Assembly: GCF_013155125.1 (NCBI RefSeq)
Contig: NZ_CP053564.1
Span: 875,501-939,500, forward strand
Origin: Pseudonocardia broussonetiae
GTDB lineage: Bacteria; Actinomycetota; Actinomycetes; Mycobacteriales; Pseudonocardiaceae
Direction of reading: 5' to 3'
Length of the DNA: 64,000 bases
Every line of letters begins with the position of its first letter. The stretch's first letter is position 1. Shown here piece by piece: positions 8,269-17,289 of this stretch. The notes below the pieces were generated by a model. It had not been told where the DNA came from, did no database searches, and saw only the letters and a program-made list of their open reading frames with translations. A program made the position numbers and the translations under genes.

Positions 8269-10836
8269 GTGCAGACTGACTTCTTTGTGGTGTTCGCCGA
8301 GTGGGCCCGCAAGCACGGCCTCGACGAGGCTCGTCGCAGGTTCGGCCCCGTTCTGCAGGACGAGCTCGATGCCTTCGTCGCCGAGTACGAAGAGCGGATC
8401 ACCCGGATCGAGAGCGACGACCCGCCCGTCCTGCACGGTCCGCGGGACCCCTGGTACCCGGGCCCGAACGACGAGGGCGACACCTACTGGCCGGCGCTGA
8501 GAACCTACTTCGCGTCAGAACTCGGGTGGAGCGACGACCGCGTCCGGCCAGTGGACAAGGCGTCGAGCAAGGTGGTCGCCTACACACCCCGGCCGGAGCT
8601 CGAGAAGTGGACGTCGAAGGGCCTCGTCGTCGGCTACGTCCAGAGCGGCAAGACCACAAACTTCACATCGGTCATCGCGAAGGCTGCCGACGTGGGCTAC
8701 AAGCTGGTGATCGTGTTGTCCGGCATCCACAACGGGCTGCGCCGCCAGACCCAGGAGCGGCTCGACCAGCAGCTCCGGGAGCTCACGCCCACACGCTGGT
8801 TGACGCTGACCGACCAGGTACACGACTTCCGCCCGCCTTCGATGCAGTCGACCGCGCTGCTGCACAACCAGGACGGCGTCGCCCTCTGCGTGGCGAAGAA
8901 GAACAAGACCGTCCTGAAGCGGCTGGATGCATGGCTGGAGGACGCGTCGAAGCAACGGGTCCTCGCTGATCTCCCGGTGCTCGTGATCGACGACGAGGCC
9001 GACCAGGCCAGCGTGGAGACCCGGAGCATCAACCCCCTGATCCGGCAGATCCTCTCCAAGCTTCCGCGCTGCACCTACATCGGCTACACGGCGACACCGT
9101 TCGCGAACATCCTGATCGACCCCGCGGCGGGCGATCTCTATCCCGAGAACTTCATCCTCAACCTGCCGAGACCCGACGGGTACTTCGGCAGCGAACGGAT
9201 CTTCGGCAGGGATCTCGTCGAGGGCGAGGAGGCGAACGGCGCCGAGCTCGACGGGTTCGACATGGTCCGCATCATCGACGAGGACGAGATGGAAAGCCTC
9301 CGGCCGGCCGGCCGGAGGGCGGAGGCGACGTTCGAACCGGACATCACACCGTCCATGAAGTCCGCGACTCGGTGGTTCTGGCTCGCCACCGCCGCACGCC
9401 GAGCCCGCGGCGATGCGGGTCACTCGACGATGCTCATCCACACCTCGGTGAAGATCGCCGTCCACGAGGGGTTCAAGGATCCACTCATCGACCTGCGCGA
9501 CGACATGTCGACGCGGCTGCGGCGCGACGACCGCGCCCTCATCGACGAGCTGGAATCACTGTGGGATACCGAGACCGCCCGGGTGCCGGCCTCGGAGTTC
9601 CCCGGACTTCCGGTCACACCTTTCGCGGATGTCCTGGCGATGCTGCCGAAGGTCGTCGGATCGACCCGAGTGATCATCGACAACTGCCGCAGCGAGGACC
9701 GTCTCGACTACAGCGCGCCGGGCCAAATCGCCATCGCCGTCGGCGGTGCGACCCTGAGCCGGGGCTTGACCCTCGAAGGGCTGGTCGTCAGCTTCTTCGT
9801 CCGCGCTGCCCAGGCCTACGACACATTGCTGCAGATGGCACGGTGGTTCGGGTTCCGTCATGGTTACGAAGACCTGCCACGCATCTGGATGACCGACCAG
9901 CTGTGCGACTGGTTCCGCCACCTGTCGACGGTCGAGCACGAGATTCGTCTCGACATCGACCGGTACGAGCAGCAGGGCCTCACACCGACCGAGTTCGGCG
10001 TGCGGATCCGCACCCATCCGGTCCTCCGTGTGACGGCCAAGATGGGCGCCTACAAGCCCGCCTACGCGTCCTACGGCGGCCGCCGGATCCAGACGCGCTA
10101 CTTCCCCGTGAGCAACGCCGAATGGCTGCAGGCCAACCTTGGTGCGGCCGATGCGCTGGTCCGCAGCGTCCGCGGGGACGGCGGGATGGGCGAGCGGCTC
10201 GACAGTGGAGCCACGCTCTACCGGGACGTCGGCGCAGATATCGTCGAACGCTTCCTCGGTTCCTACCGTAGCCATGCGGACTCACCCGACCTCGACCGCG
10301 ACCTCGTGCTGAAGTACATCCGGAAGCAGCGCCAGCAGGGCGCGCTAGGGGCGTGGAGCGTGGCCGTCATGGCCGGTGTCAAGGATCGACACGGTGCTGT
10401 GAGCCTGGGCGGTCTGCCCTTCTCCCGCATTTCGCGCGCAAAGGTGAAGGACACGGGGCCGGAACGGGCCGACATCAAGACACTGATGTCGAAGGACCAC
10501 CGGGTCGTCGACCTCCACATGACGTCGCAGCATGCACGGGCGATGAACGAGTCGGCGCTCATGGACGCACGCAACTACGACCCGGTTGCGCGAGACCGCG
10601 GCCTCCTTCTGATCTATCCGATCGATCCCCGGTCCGAACCGGATCCACGGAACATCAAGAACAGGTCAGCTTTGGGTGCAGTAGGTGATGTCATCGGAAT
10701 GGCCCTCGTCTTCCCCGGGAACGCGGAAGCGAAGACCTCGGTCGGCAGCACCTACATCTCCGTCGACCTGTCCGAGGCCGATGTCGAGGTCGAGGAGGCC
10801 GAGCTCGCCAGCCTCAACGGCGAGGACGAGCAGTGA
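8269..10836 (+). CDS. Z1-domain superfamily II-like ATPase of a defence system
   Basis: The GTG start at 8269 follows a G-rich ribosome binding site. The 855-residue protein has a Walker A (GYVQSGKT, 122-129), a DEAD-like Walker B (LVIDDEAD, 238-245), a TAT motif (IGYTATPFAN, 271-280) and a late helicase-like block (GGATLSRGLTLEG near 492, then LLQMARWFGFR near 520). This is the architecture of Z1-domain proteins. Family knowledge: Z1 ATPases occur with PD-(D/E)XK nucleases and GHKL ATPases in restriction-modification-like systems. The stop overlaps the nuclease start (GTGA). It probably translocates or remodels DNA for the coupled nuclease. Confidence 0.92.
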   Translation: MQTDFFVVFAEWARKHGLDEARRRFGPVLQDELDAFVAEYEERITRIESDDPPVLHGPRDPWYPGPNDEGDTYWPALRTYFASELGWSDDRVRPVDKASSKVVAYTPRPELEKWTSKGLVVGYVQSGKTTNFTSVIAKAADVGYKLVIVLSGIHNGLRRQTQERLDQQLRELTPTRWLTLTDQVHDFRPPSMQSTALLHNQDGVALCVAKKNKTVLKRLDAWLEDASKQRVLADLPVLVIDDEADQASVETRSINPLIRQILSKLPRCTYIGYTATPFANILIDPAAGDLYPENFILNLPRPDGYFGSERIFGRDLVEGEEANGAELDGFDMVRIIDEDEMESLRPAGRRAEATFEPDITPSMKSATRWFWLATAARRARGDAGHSTMLIHTSVKIAVHEGFKDPLIDLRDDMSTRLRRDDRALIDELESLWDTETARVPASEFPGLPVTPFADVLAMLPKVVGSTRVIIDNCRSEDRLDYSAPGQIAIAVGGATLSRGLTLEGLVVSFFVRAAQAYDTLLQMARWFGFRHGYEDLPRIWMTDQLCDWFRHLSTVEHEIRLDIDRYEQQGLTPTEFGVRIRTHPVLRVTAKMGAYKPAYASYGGRRIQTRYFPVSNAEWLQANLGAADALVRSVRGDGGMGERLDSGATLYRDVGADIVERFLGSYRSHADSPDLDRDLVLKYIRKQRQQGALGAWSVAVMAGVKDRHGAVSLGGLPFSRISRAKVKDTGPERADIKTLMSKDHRVVDLHMTSQHARAMNESALMDARNYDPVARDRGLLLIYPIDPRSEPDPRNIKNRSALGAVGDVIGMALVFPGNAEAKTSVGSTYISVDLSEADVEVEEAELASLNGEDEQ

Positions 10837-11825
10837 CGGCTCCGCACGACTGGCTGCGAGAGCTGCGGCACTCGTGGCCGCTGCTGCGCGGCGATCGTCG
10901 AACGGAAATCGCGACGGTGCCCCTGCCCCTGGGTGGAACGGGTGCGCCGGTCCGCGCAGGCGTCGACGGCAGCGGCGCGCGCCACCTGCTCGTGCCCGTC
11001 GGCGAGGAGGAGATCCGACCCGATCACGTCGAGAGTGCGCTGCTCGTCGAGCTCCGGACCTACACGTTCTCCCGGACGCCGCTGCGCTACGTCGACATCA
11101 GCTGTGCCCGGCCTGATCTGTTCGACGTCTTCGATGAGATCCTTGCTGACGTGCTCGTCGGGGTGGGAGATGCGCCACAGGCCCCCGCCCGGGCGGCGTT
11201 GGACGTCGTCAGCCGCTGGCGGGCACTGCTCGCCACCCATCGAGCTCGCCTCCTCACGCTCGTCGGACAGATGTCGCTCGTCGGCGAGCTGACGGTGCTC
11301 GATCTCGTGACCCGCGACGAGTCGCTCGACATCTCCTCGTGGCGCGGCCCGCGTCGCGAACCGCACGACATCGTGCTGCCGGGGTTCGCCGTCGAGGTGA
11401 AGGCGATCGGCACCACGTCGACCTCGGTCGAGATCCACGGGGTCCATCAGCTGGAGCCCCCCGGCGTCCCGCTCGCGCTCGTCCTGACCACGGTCGCCGA
11501 GGACGACTCGGGAGCCACGCTGCCCGAACTCGTCGACCGGATCCTCGCCCGCGTGACGGACCGCGGCCGGGCCGTGCGGCTGTTGACCGCAGCCGGTTAC
11601 GCGTTGGCCGATGCCGATCACTACCGGGAGAGGTTCGCGGTCACGGACATCGCTCACGTCGAGGCGACAGATGCGGTGCCGAGGATCGTTCCGAAGTCGT
11701 TCGGTGAGCAGGGTGTTCCAGCAGGCGTCGACGGCATCTCGTACCGCGTCGAACTCGACGCCCTCGACGGTCTCGTCGCGCGCGGGGAGGCCGCGTTGCT
11801 GGGCTGGGTCGGGGCGTTGCGATGA
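10833..11825 (+). CDS. PD-(D/E)XK nuclease-fold protein (DUF4420-like)
   Basis: The GTG start overlaps the Z1 stop by 4 bases. The 330-residue protein shows a plausible nuclease core: E152 in GELTVLDL, D179 in PHDI and E188-V-K190 in FAVEVKA, matching E...D...ExK of PD-(D/E)XK enzymes, with WRGP preceding the Asp as in the DUF4420 proteins I know from Z1 loci. It is the likely DNA-cleaving subunit of the system. It is coupled at both ends, to Z1 and to the GHKL ATPase, so the three proteins are probably made in fixed ratio. Confidence 0.85.
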   Translation: MTAPHDWLRELRHSWPLLRGDRRTEIATVPLPLGGTGAPVRAGVDGSGARHLLVPVGEEEIRPDHVESALLVELRTYTFSRTPLRYVDISCARPDLFDVFDEILADVLVGVGDAPQAPARAALDVVSRWRALLATHRARLLTLVGQMSLVGELTVLDLVTRDESLDISSWRGPRREPHDIVLPGFAVEVKAIGTTSTSVEIHGVHQLEPPGVPLALVLTTVAEDDSGATLPELVDRILARVTDRGRAVRLLTAAGYALADADHYRERFAVTDIAHVEATDAVPRIVPKSFGEQGVPAGVDGISYRVELDALDGLVARGEAALLGWVGALR

Positions 11826-13633
11826 CGGCCCAGTGGTGGTCGCAGCCGGTAGCGGCCGAGGGGTCGACCGCCTCGGAAGGCATCCGCCGTCAGCTCGGCA
11901 AGCCGCACCTCGATCCGCTCACCGTGCTCATCCGGGAGACGGCGCAGAACACCTGCGACGCAGCGCTGCCCGGTGGGGGTGATGTCGAGTTCGCCGTACG
12001 GCTCCACCGGTTGTCAGGCAACCGGCTCGCCGGCTGGCGGGAGTTCCTGCTTCCCGAGCCGGCCGGATCGGCGCTCGGGATCGCCGAGGCCATGAACCGT
12101 GGTCCGCTCCTGATGACGCTGTCGGACCGCGGAACGACCGGTCTGGGCGGACCGCTCCGGGCGGATGAGAGTCCGCGCGAGGGCGAGCGACCGGACTTCG
12201 TGAACTTCATCCGCAACGTCGGCGAGCGCAAGGCTGTGGACCTGGGCGGGGGCTCGTACGGCTTCGGCAAAGGAATCCTCTACAACGTCAGCCGATGCCA
12301 CCTCATCGTCGCCGACAGCGTCTGCATGTTCCGGGGGCGGCTACAACGACGACTCATCGGTGCTGCGCTCGGTGACGGGTTCACGCATGGCGGACGCCGG
12401 TGGACCGGGCGCCACTGGCTCGGGGTACTGGAGGACGGGCACACTCGTCCGCTGCTCGACGACGAGGCCGAAGAGATGGCCGGCAAGCTCGGCCTTCCTC
12501 GGTTCGCCGAAGGCGCGACGGGGACGAGCGTCGCCATCGTCGATGTCGACCTGGGCCGGCGCCAGGGCCAGGACGGCGACGCTGTGCGCACACCTGAGGA
12601 GGCTGCTGACTTCATCGTCTCCACAATGCTGTGGAACCTGTGGCCCCGGATGCTCTCCGACCGGCCGAATCGGTTGGTCTGCTCGATGCGCCGAGACGGC
12701 TTCGTCAACGAGGTACCCGATCCCGAGCAACTGATCGAGCTGTCGCCCTTCGTGAAGGCCTACCGAGCGCTCGCGGAGGAAGGCCGCTACCAGGTTCCGC
12801 CTCGCAAGTCCGAGCCGCGCGAGATCGGGCGGTTCGCAGTCGTCAAGGGTATGGCTCCCCTGCGTCCGAATCCGGCGGTGGCCGCAGCAGCACCGTTCGA
12901 GGGCAGGGCCCATCACTGCGCCCGCATGCGGCACGCCGACCTTGTCGTCGACTACTTCAAGGGCGAGACGCCCACCGACGAGATGATCCAGTACGGCGCG
13001 GTCTTCCGCTCCAGTCCGGAGGCCGACGGCTTCTTCGCCGAGGCGGAACCGCCGACGCACGACGACTGGGTAGTCAACGGTCTGCGCGGCACGGCGCGAG
13101 GCGTTGTCCAACTGGCGACGGGCTTCATCCGCGACCGCCTGCGCGAGCAGTCGACCCCGGCAGCCGGTCCTGTTCCTTCGGGTGAGGCGCCATTGGCATC
13201 GCTGGCGGGCCGCCTGTCGGGATTGATGACGGCCGAGGGCGACCTGGCCGAGGGTTCCGTGCGCCGTGAGCCGTCCGGCGGTGGGCGCCGCTCCAGCGGT
13301 GGTCCCCGATTCGTCACTGCACCGCACCTGGTGCAGGAGAACGGAGTACCGGTGATCTTCGGAGTTGTTCAGATGCCGTCATGGGCGTCGACGAGAGTTG
13401 TCGTGGCGGAGCCGGTGATCGTCCTGGACAGCGGTGTCGAGCCGGTGGACGGACGAACCGACGGCCCCGTCGTCCTCGGTTGGCGATCGGTCGAGAGCGA
13501 CCCGCCTGTCGACGGTGCAGAACTGGTCATCGAGCGGCCATCGGATCGCACGTGGGAACTGCGGGTCCGGCCGTCCGCGGATGCGGTCGTCCGCGTCAAC
13601 CTGACGGTGCGCGAGCTCGGCGGTGACGGATGA
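11822..13633 (+). CDS. GHKL (paraMORC/MutL-like) ATPase
   Basis: The 603-residue protein has the three GHKL nucleotide-binding motifs in order: LIRETAQNTCDA (E39, N43, D46), SDRGTTGLGG (D102, G104, G107) and GGGSYGFGKG (142-151, the ATP lid). The remaining 400 residues would contain an S5-like domain and a long C-terminal arm; a Ser/Gly-rich, probably flexible segment lies near residue 480-495. From memory, Iyer and co-workers described such paraMORC ATPases in prokaryotic restriction-modification loci with helicases and nucleases. ATP-driven dimer closure around DNA is the expected mode. It overlaps both neighbours by 4 bases. Confidence 0.88.
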   Translation: MTAQWWSQPVAAEGSTASEGIRRQLGKPHLDPLTVLIRETAQNTCDAALPGGGDVEFAVRLHRLSGNRLAGWREFLLPEPAGSALGIAEAMNRGPLLMTLSDRGTTGLGGPLRADESPREGERPDFVNFIRNVGERKAVDLGGGSYGFGKGILYNVSRCHLIVADSVCMFRGRLQRRLIGAALGDGFTHGGRRWTGRHWLGVLEDGHTRPLLDDEAEEMAGKLGLPRFAEGATGTSVAIVDVDLGRRQGQDGDAVRTPEEAADFIVSTMLWNLWPRMLSDRPNRLVCSMRRDGFVNEVPDPEQLIELSPFVKAYRALAEEGRYQVPPRKSEPREIGRFAVVKGMAPLRPNPAVAAAAPFEGRAHHCARMRHADLVVDYFKGETPTDEMIQYGAVFRSSPEADGFFAEAEPPTHDDWVVNGLRGTARGVVQLATGFIRDRLREQSTPAAGPVPSGEAPLASLAGRLSGLMTAEGDLAEGSVRREPSGGGRRSSGGPRFVTAPHLVQENGVPVIFGVVQMPSWASTRVVVAEPVIVLDSGVEPVDGRTDGPVVLGWRSVESDPPVDGAELVIERPSDRTWELRVRPSADAVVRVNLTVRELGGDG

Positions 13634-14511
13634 AGGACGTCAAGCCCTTCTTCGTCCCGCCTGCCGCGCTCGTTCAAGCGTCGACCTGGGCCCACCTCGT
13701 CGACGACGAGTGGGAGGAGCTCGGCGCCTACGTCGAGAACTGGGACTACCGGACCCGCCTACGTCTGCGCGCCACCATCGAGGCCGACGTCGACGCGATT
13801 CGCACGGCCGCCCGTCTCGTTGATGCGTCTCCGCTGGTCTGGTCCATCGGATGGCGTGCGACCGACACCGGCCTTCTCGGAACCCCGTCCCTCGTACCGT
13901 TCGAGGACGGTCCGTGGACTTTCGAGCTGGACATCCCCGCCGACCGGGCCGGCGCGACCATCGTCCTTTCCCGGCGCCTGGTGCTGCGTCGTGACCGCAT
14001 GTTCGCTTCTGCCGGGGAGGCCCGATGGGCCGGCAGCATCCTGTGGTCCGACGAGACGACCGTTCGGCTCACCGGGCAGGGAGCCGCCTTTCCCACGGAG
14101 GTCATCGACTTCCGCACGCTCGGACGCGAGCCGGGAAGCAGCTGGTTCCTCGACCTGCCGGCTGCGGCCGATGTACCGGCGATGGGCTCGATGATCCTGC
14201 TCATCAACTCGGCCGACACCGCGCTCGTCGGCGCCGTGACCCGAACCAGGCGCCACACCGAGATCCAGCAGAACCTCATCGACGCCATGGAGGAAGGTGT
14301 GGTCGAGGAACTGGTCCGATGGGCGCTCGCCCGCTGGCCCGAGCTCGCCGACGCCGAACCGGACTCCGTGGGATCCGCCGCCCGGACGCTCACGCGTCGG
14401 GTACTGCCCGACCCGGACGCGTGGACATCGCCGGATGTCGACTCCATGGCCCTCAAGTCCGCAATCGTCGCCGGGGCACGCGGCATCGGCTTCGGAAGGG
14501 CGCTGTCGTGA
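13630..14511 (+). CDS. unknown protein of the Z1-paraMORC operon
   Basis: The 293-residue protein overlaps the GHKL ATPase stop (ATGA) and its own stop overlaps the next start (GTGA), so it is an integral operon member. No family is recognised. The N-terminal two thirds looks beta-rich (WTFELDIP, ATIVLSRRLVL, WSDETTVRL). A C-terminal helical part (EIQQNLIDAMEEGVVEELVRWAL) follows, with a final Gly-rich GARGIGFGRALS. Lacking nuclease, ATPase or methylase motifs, it could be a structural or recognition subunit bridging the ATPase to other components. That role is inference from position only. Confidence 0.7.
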   Translation: MKDVKPFFVPPAALVQASTWAHLVDDEWEELGAYVENWDYRTRLRLRATIEADVDAIRTAARLVDASPLVWSIGWRATDTGLLGTPSLVPFEDGPWTFELDIPADRAGATIVLSRRLVLRRDRMFASAGEARWAGSILWSDETTVRLTGQGAAFPTEVIDFRTLGREPGSSWFLDLPAAADVPAMGSMILLINSADTALVGAVTRTRRHTEIQQNLIDAMEEGVVEELVRWALARWPELADAEPDSVGSAARTLTRRVLPDPDAWTSPDVDSMALKSAIVAGARGIGFGRALS

Positions 14512-15248
14512 GTCAGCTCTGGCCGCGGCTCAATCCCGCCGTCGCACGCGCCCTGTTCGCCGATCTGGCGGGGCGGACCACCGACCAGCTGGCGGGCTCT
14601 GCGCGGGGCGATCACCCGCAGTCCACATTCGCCGCTACCGGCGGCGTGCGTGTGTCGGCTGCCGAGGTGACCGCCCTCGCTTCCTCGCTCCGCGAGACGG
14701 CGGTGGAGTTCGGCTATCCCGGGTCGGCGGACGACGGCGAACGGATCGCGTTCGACCGTGCAGCCGCGGAGGTGCTCTATGCCGCCACCGACCTCACCAC
14801 CGTCGAGGCCGCCCATCGAGGGGTGTGGAACTTCGTCGCGCTCGTGGCCGCCCCGGACCTCGTTCAATGGCGATTCGGACGGAACAACACCGAACGCTGG
14901 ATCGCGTCGGACCTGAGCCGCCACATGTTCTCCCGCCTCTGGTGGCAGGCATTGACGTTCGCCGTACCCACGCCTGACGGCCGGATGGACTACTCGCTCC
15001 TGCGCGGTCTTTCGGAGAGCGACCTCAACCAGATCACCGAGCGGCGCTCCCTTGCAGGCAACTCGCGGCTGGCCCAGTCCATCGCCCGCCTGATCACTTC
15101 AGCGAACGTCGACGTCAGCCGACGCGCGCTCCTGCGGGATCTGACCCCCCGGCTGCGGCGACGCCTGGCCTTCATAGACTTCGCCGTCCTCACCGACGAG
15201 CAGCTCGACGATCACGTGCGCGCCCTCGCCCACGGAACTTCCTCATGA
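14508..15248 (+). CDS. DUF6339-like helical protein of the Z1-paraMORC operon
   Basis: I use the GTG at 14508, overlapping the previous stop (GTGA), giving 246 residues. The protein is largely alpha-helical. A central segment (WNFVALVAAPDLVQWRFG, about 105-125, then a Trp-rich WWQALTF) resembles proteins labelled DUF6339 found in similar loci; that label is from memory and moderately sure. A short duplicated pattern at the C-terminus (LLRDLTPRLRRRLAFIDFAVLT) may mediate oligomer contacts. There is a 33-base gap to the methyltransferase. Its role in defence is not known to me. Confidence 0.65.
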   Translation: MSQLWPRLNPAVARALFADLAGRTTDQLAGSARGDHPQSTFAATGGVRVSAAEVTALASSLRETAVEFGYPGSADDGERIAFDRAAAEVLYAATDLTTVEAAHRGVWNFVALVAAPDLVQWRFGRNNTERWIASDLSRHMFSRLWWQALTFAVPTPDGRMDYSLLRGLSESDLNQITERRSLAGNSRLAQSIARLITSANVDVSRRALLRDLTPRLRRRLAFIDFAVLTDEQLDDHVRALAHGTSS

Positions 15249-15281
15249 GCCGGCGCGCCGCTGGACAGGCCTCACGAACAC

Positions 15282-16439
15282 GTGTTCGATGACGCGCGGG
15301 ACCGACGAACGATCACGGGGGACGCGGTGCAGGGCGACGAGATCACCCCGTCCACGCCGAATCCCGGCCAACTGCGCACGATCGATCTGTTCGCCGGCTG
15401 CGGCGGCCTCACCGCAGGCTTCGTCTCGACCGGGCACTACCGTCCCGTCGCGGCGGTGGAGTCCGATCTCGCGGCGGCAGCGACCTATGCGGCGAACTTC
15501 GGCGAGGAGCACGTCCACTGGGGCGACATCGCGGAGTGGGTCCTTGGCGACCTACCGGATGCCGATGTGATCATCGGTGGGCCGCCTTGCCAGGGCTTCT
15601 CGAACCTCAACAAGCAGCGGGGCGACGGCGACAAGCGGAACACGCTCTGGCAGAGGTACGTCGACACGATCGTTGCCGTCGAGCCCCGCGCCTTCCTCGT
15701 CGAGAACGTTGATCGTTTCGCCTACAGCGCGGAGTACCAGCAGCTGCTGCGTGAGACCGACCTGGGCGGCCGGCTCGAGGACTACGAGCTCGACATGTAC
15801 GTCGTCCGCGCCACCGACTTCGGTGCAGCCCAGCTGCGCCGGAGGACGATCGTCATCGGCACCCACCGCGACCTGCCTCGGATCGAGGTCCCGCGCGATC
15901 GGCGTCCCATCGACGAGTGGACGACAGTCAAGGATGCAATCGGCGACCTCGCACCCTACGTCGACCCGGAATCGAAACACCTCCCTGAGTCGACGACCGA
16001 GGCGTTTGGCCAGACCCTGCCCGGCACCTTCAAGTCGCCGGATCTGCACGTCACTCGTCACTACACCGACTTGTCCCTCCAGCGATTCGCCCACATCAGG
16101 GAGGGCGGCAATCGCCTCAGCCTGCCTGATCACCTCAAGGCGAAGTGCTGGGTCGGGCACGAGACCGGATCCTTGGACGTCATGGGCCGCATGCACTGGG
16201 GCAAGCCGTCGGTGACGATCCGTACGGAGTTCTTCAAGCCTGAAAAGGGACGCTACCTGCACCCTGATGAACCGCGAGCGATCACCCACCATGAAGCAGC
16301 ACGGCTTCAGGGTTTCTCCGATGATTTCCTGTGGTGCGGCACGAAACTTCAGATCGCTCGGCAGATCGGCAACGCAGTTCCGCTTCCTCTAGCGGCAGCA
16401 ATAGCAAGAGAAATCTTCGACAGGTTAAGTGCACTATAA
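15282..16439 (+). CDS. dcm: C5-cytosine DNA methyltransferase
   Basis: The 385-residue protein has the ordered C5-methyltransferase motifs: I (DLFAGCGGLTAGF, 35-47), IV (GGPPCQGFS, 99-107, catalytic C103), VI (ENV, near 142), VIII (QLRRR, near 185) and X (QIGNAVP near the C-terminus). GTG 15282 is the longest start. GTG at 15327, just before QGDEITPS, is a plausible alternative because motif I begins only 20 residues later. Methylation would mark self DNA against the Z1/nuclease/GHKL effector, and its deaminated product is the substrate of Vsr. The target-recognition region (about 200-330) does not reveal the site. Confidence 0.93.
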   Translation: MFDDARDRRTITGDAVQGDEITPSTPNPGQLRTIDLFAGCGGLTAGFVSTGHYRPVAAVESDLAAAATYAANFGEEHVHWGDIAEWVLGDLPDADVIIGGPPCQGFSNLNKQRGDGDKRNTLWQRYVDTIVAVEPRAFLVENVDRFAYSAEYQQLLRETDLGGRLEDYELDMYVVRATDFGAAQLRRRTIVIGTHRDLPRIEVPRDRRPIDEWTTVKDAIGDLAPYVDPESKHLPESTTEAFGQTLPGTFKSPDLHVTRHYTDLSLQRFAHIREGGNRLSLPDHLKAKCWVGHETGSLDVMGRMHWGKPSVTIRTEFFKPEKGRYLHPDEPRAITHHEAARLQGFSDDFLWCGTKLQIARQIGNAVPLPLAAAIAREIFDRLSAL

Positions 16440-16693
16440 CACTCGGACACAATCCGGCGCCTGTATTTCAAACCGAGCGGCCATGGCCCTTCCGCAAGCT
16501 TATCAAGCGTTTCGATCTGTAGTGACCTTCCGCCAACCTCAATAACCGGGAATTTCGTAGGGAGGCATTCAGTCCTCGCAGTGATCGACTCCTCCCGCAG
16601 TCTGTCCGATACAACTGCTCGTCACCCTACGGTACCAGCGAGTGCACTGATCAAAGCGCTTACGCTTGCGCCTGAGTCGCCAATGTGGATCAC
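16350..16693 (-). pseudogene. small unknown gene interrupted by in-frame TGA
   Basis: On the minus strand a GTG at 16693 overlaps the stop of the upstream small gene (GTGA), as in an operon. The frame reads VIHIGDSGASVSALISAL and so on for 23 codons, meets TGA at 16624-16622, then continues with clear coding character (SDRLREESITARTECLP, FPVIEVGGRSLQIETLDKL) until about 16430. There it enters sequence antisense to dcm and stays open to about 16350. The original 3' end may have been lost where the methyltransferase locus joined. No family is recognised. It is either a nonsense-inactivated remnant or a gene with a recoded TGA. Confidence 0.45.
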
Positions 16694-17145
16694 GTCGAAG
16701 ACTCACCGTCGGCGGCAAAATCAAGCTCCCGGTCGATCCGCCTCCACTCCCCTACGAGGTCTCGGCGTTCTGCGGCGTCTTCCGAGGACCAGTTCCACTC
16801 GTAGTACGCCCGCTCGCGGTCCATTTGCTGGCTCCACGCCTGACTAGCGCAGCTGCCCAGCGAGAAAATAGCCCCCACGATGAGAGCGACCCCAGCTTCA
16901 CCTCATAGGCCAGTTGCGAGCACGACGCCACCCGCAGCGCCAACAACGAAGTTGCCTATGACTAATAATGTACCCAGTTTACGACTTGACAGCAGGACAC
17001 GTTTTCGGCGTCCAAGTCGCCATGCCAACCCGGCGTCATCAAGCCGCTCAATGCGCCCGACCACCTCGCTTCGTCGCTCACGAAGAACTTGTGCTCGTTC
17101 CGGCTCGCCAACCTCTTCAGAGTCGCTCAGATCGTTTATCGCCAT
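16690..17145 (-). pseudogene. two-helix membrane protein gene interrupted by in-frame TGA
   Basis: ATG 17145 has an excellent ribosome binding site (GGAGGTGCG). The frame encodes a charged cytoplasmic part (about residues 1-55), a first transmembrane helix (TLLVIGNFVVGAAGGVVLA), TGA at 16905-16903 in the connecting loop, then without any frame change a second helix (VALIVGAIFSLGSCAS) and an acidic tail ending at 16690. Read through, it would be a standard 151-residue membrane hairpin. The single in-frame TGA suggests a nonsense mutation. Two short independent proteins are less likely, because the second half has only a weak internal GTG start. Confidence 0.5.
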
Positions 17146-17289
17146 CGCACCTCCACACGAACGGGCCTGGGCTTACCTAGAGATCCTACCTTTGAACTTG
17201 AGCAGTCCGATGGCGTGTCGAGGCCGCAAACGCCGGCCATCGTTGGACTCATAAGTGATCAAGGTCGAGTGTTAGCTTGCCCGGGTCCT

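Noticed and set aside
8515..9465. Long minus-strand frame antisense to the Z1 gene
   Set aside because: It lacks any domain and mirrors the codon structure of the well-supported Z1 gene.
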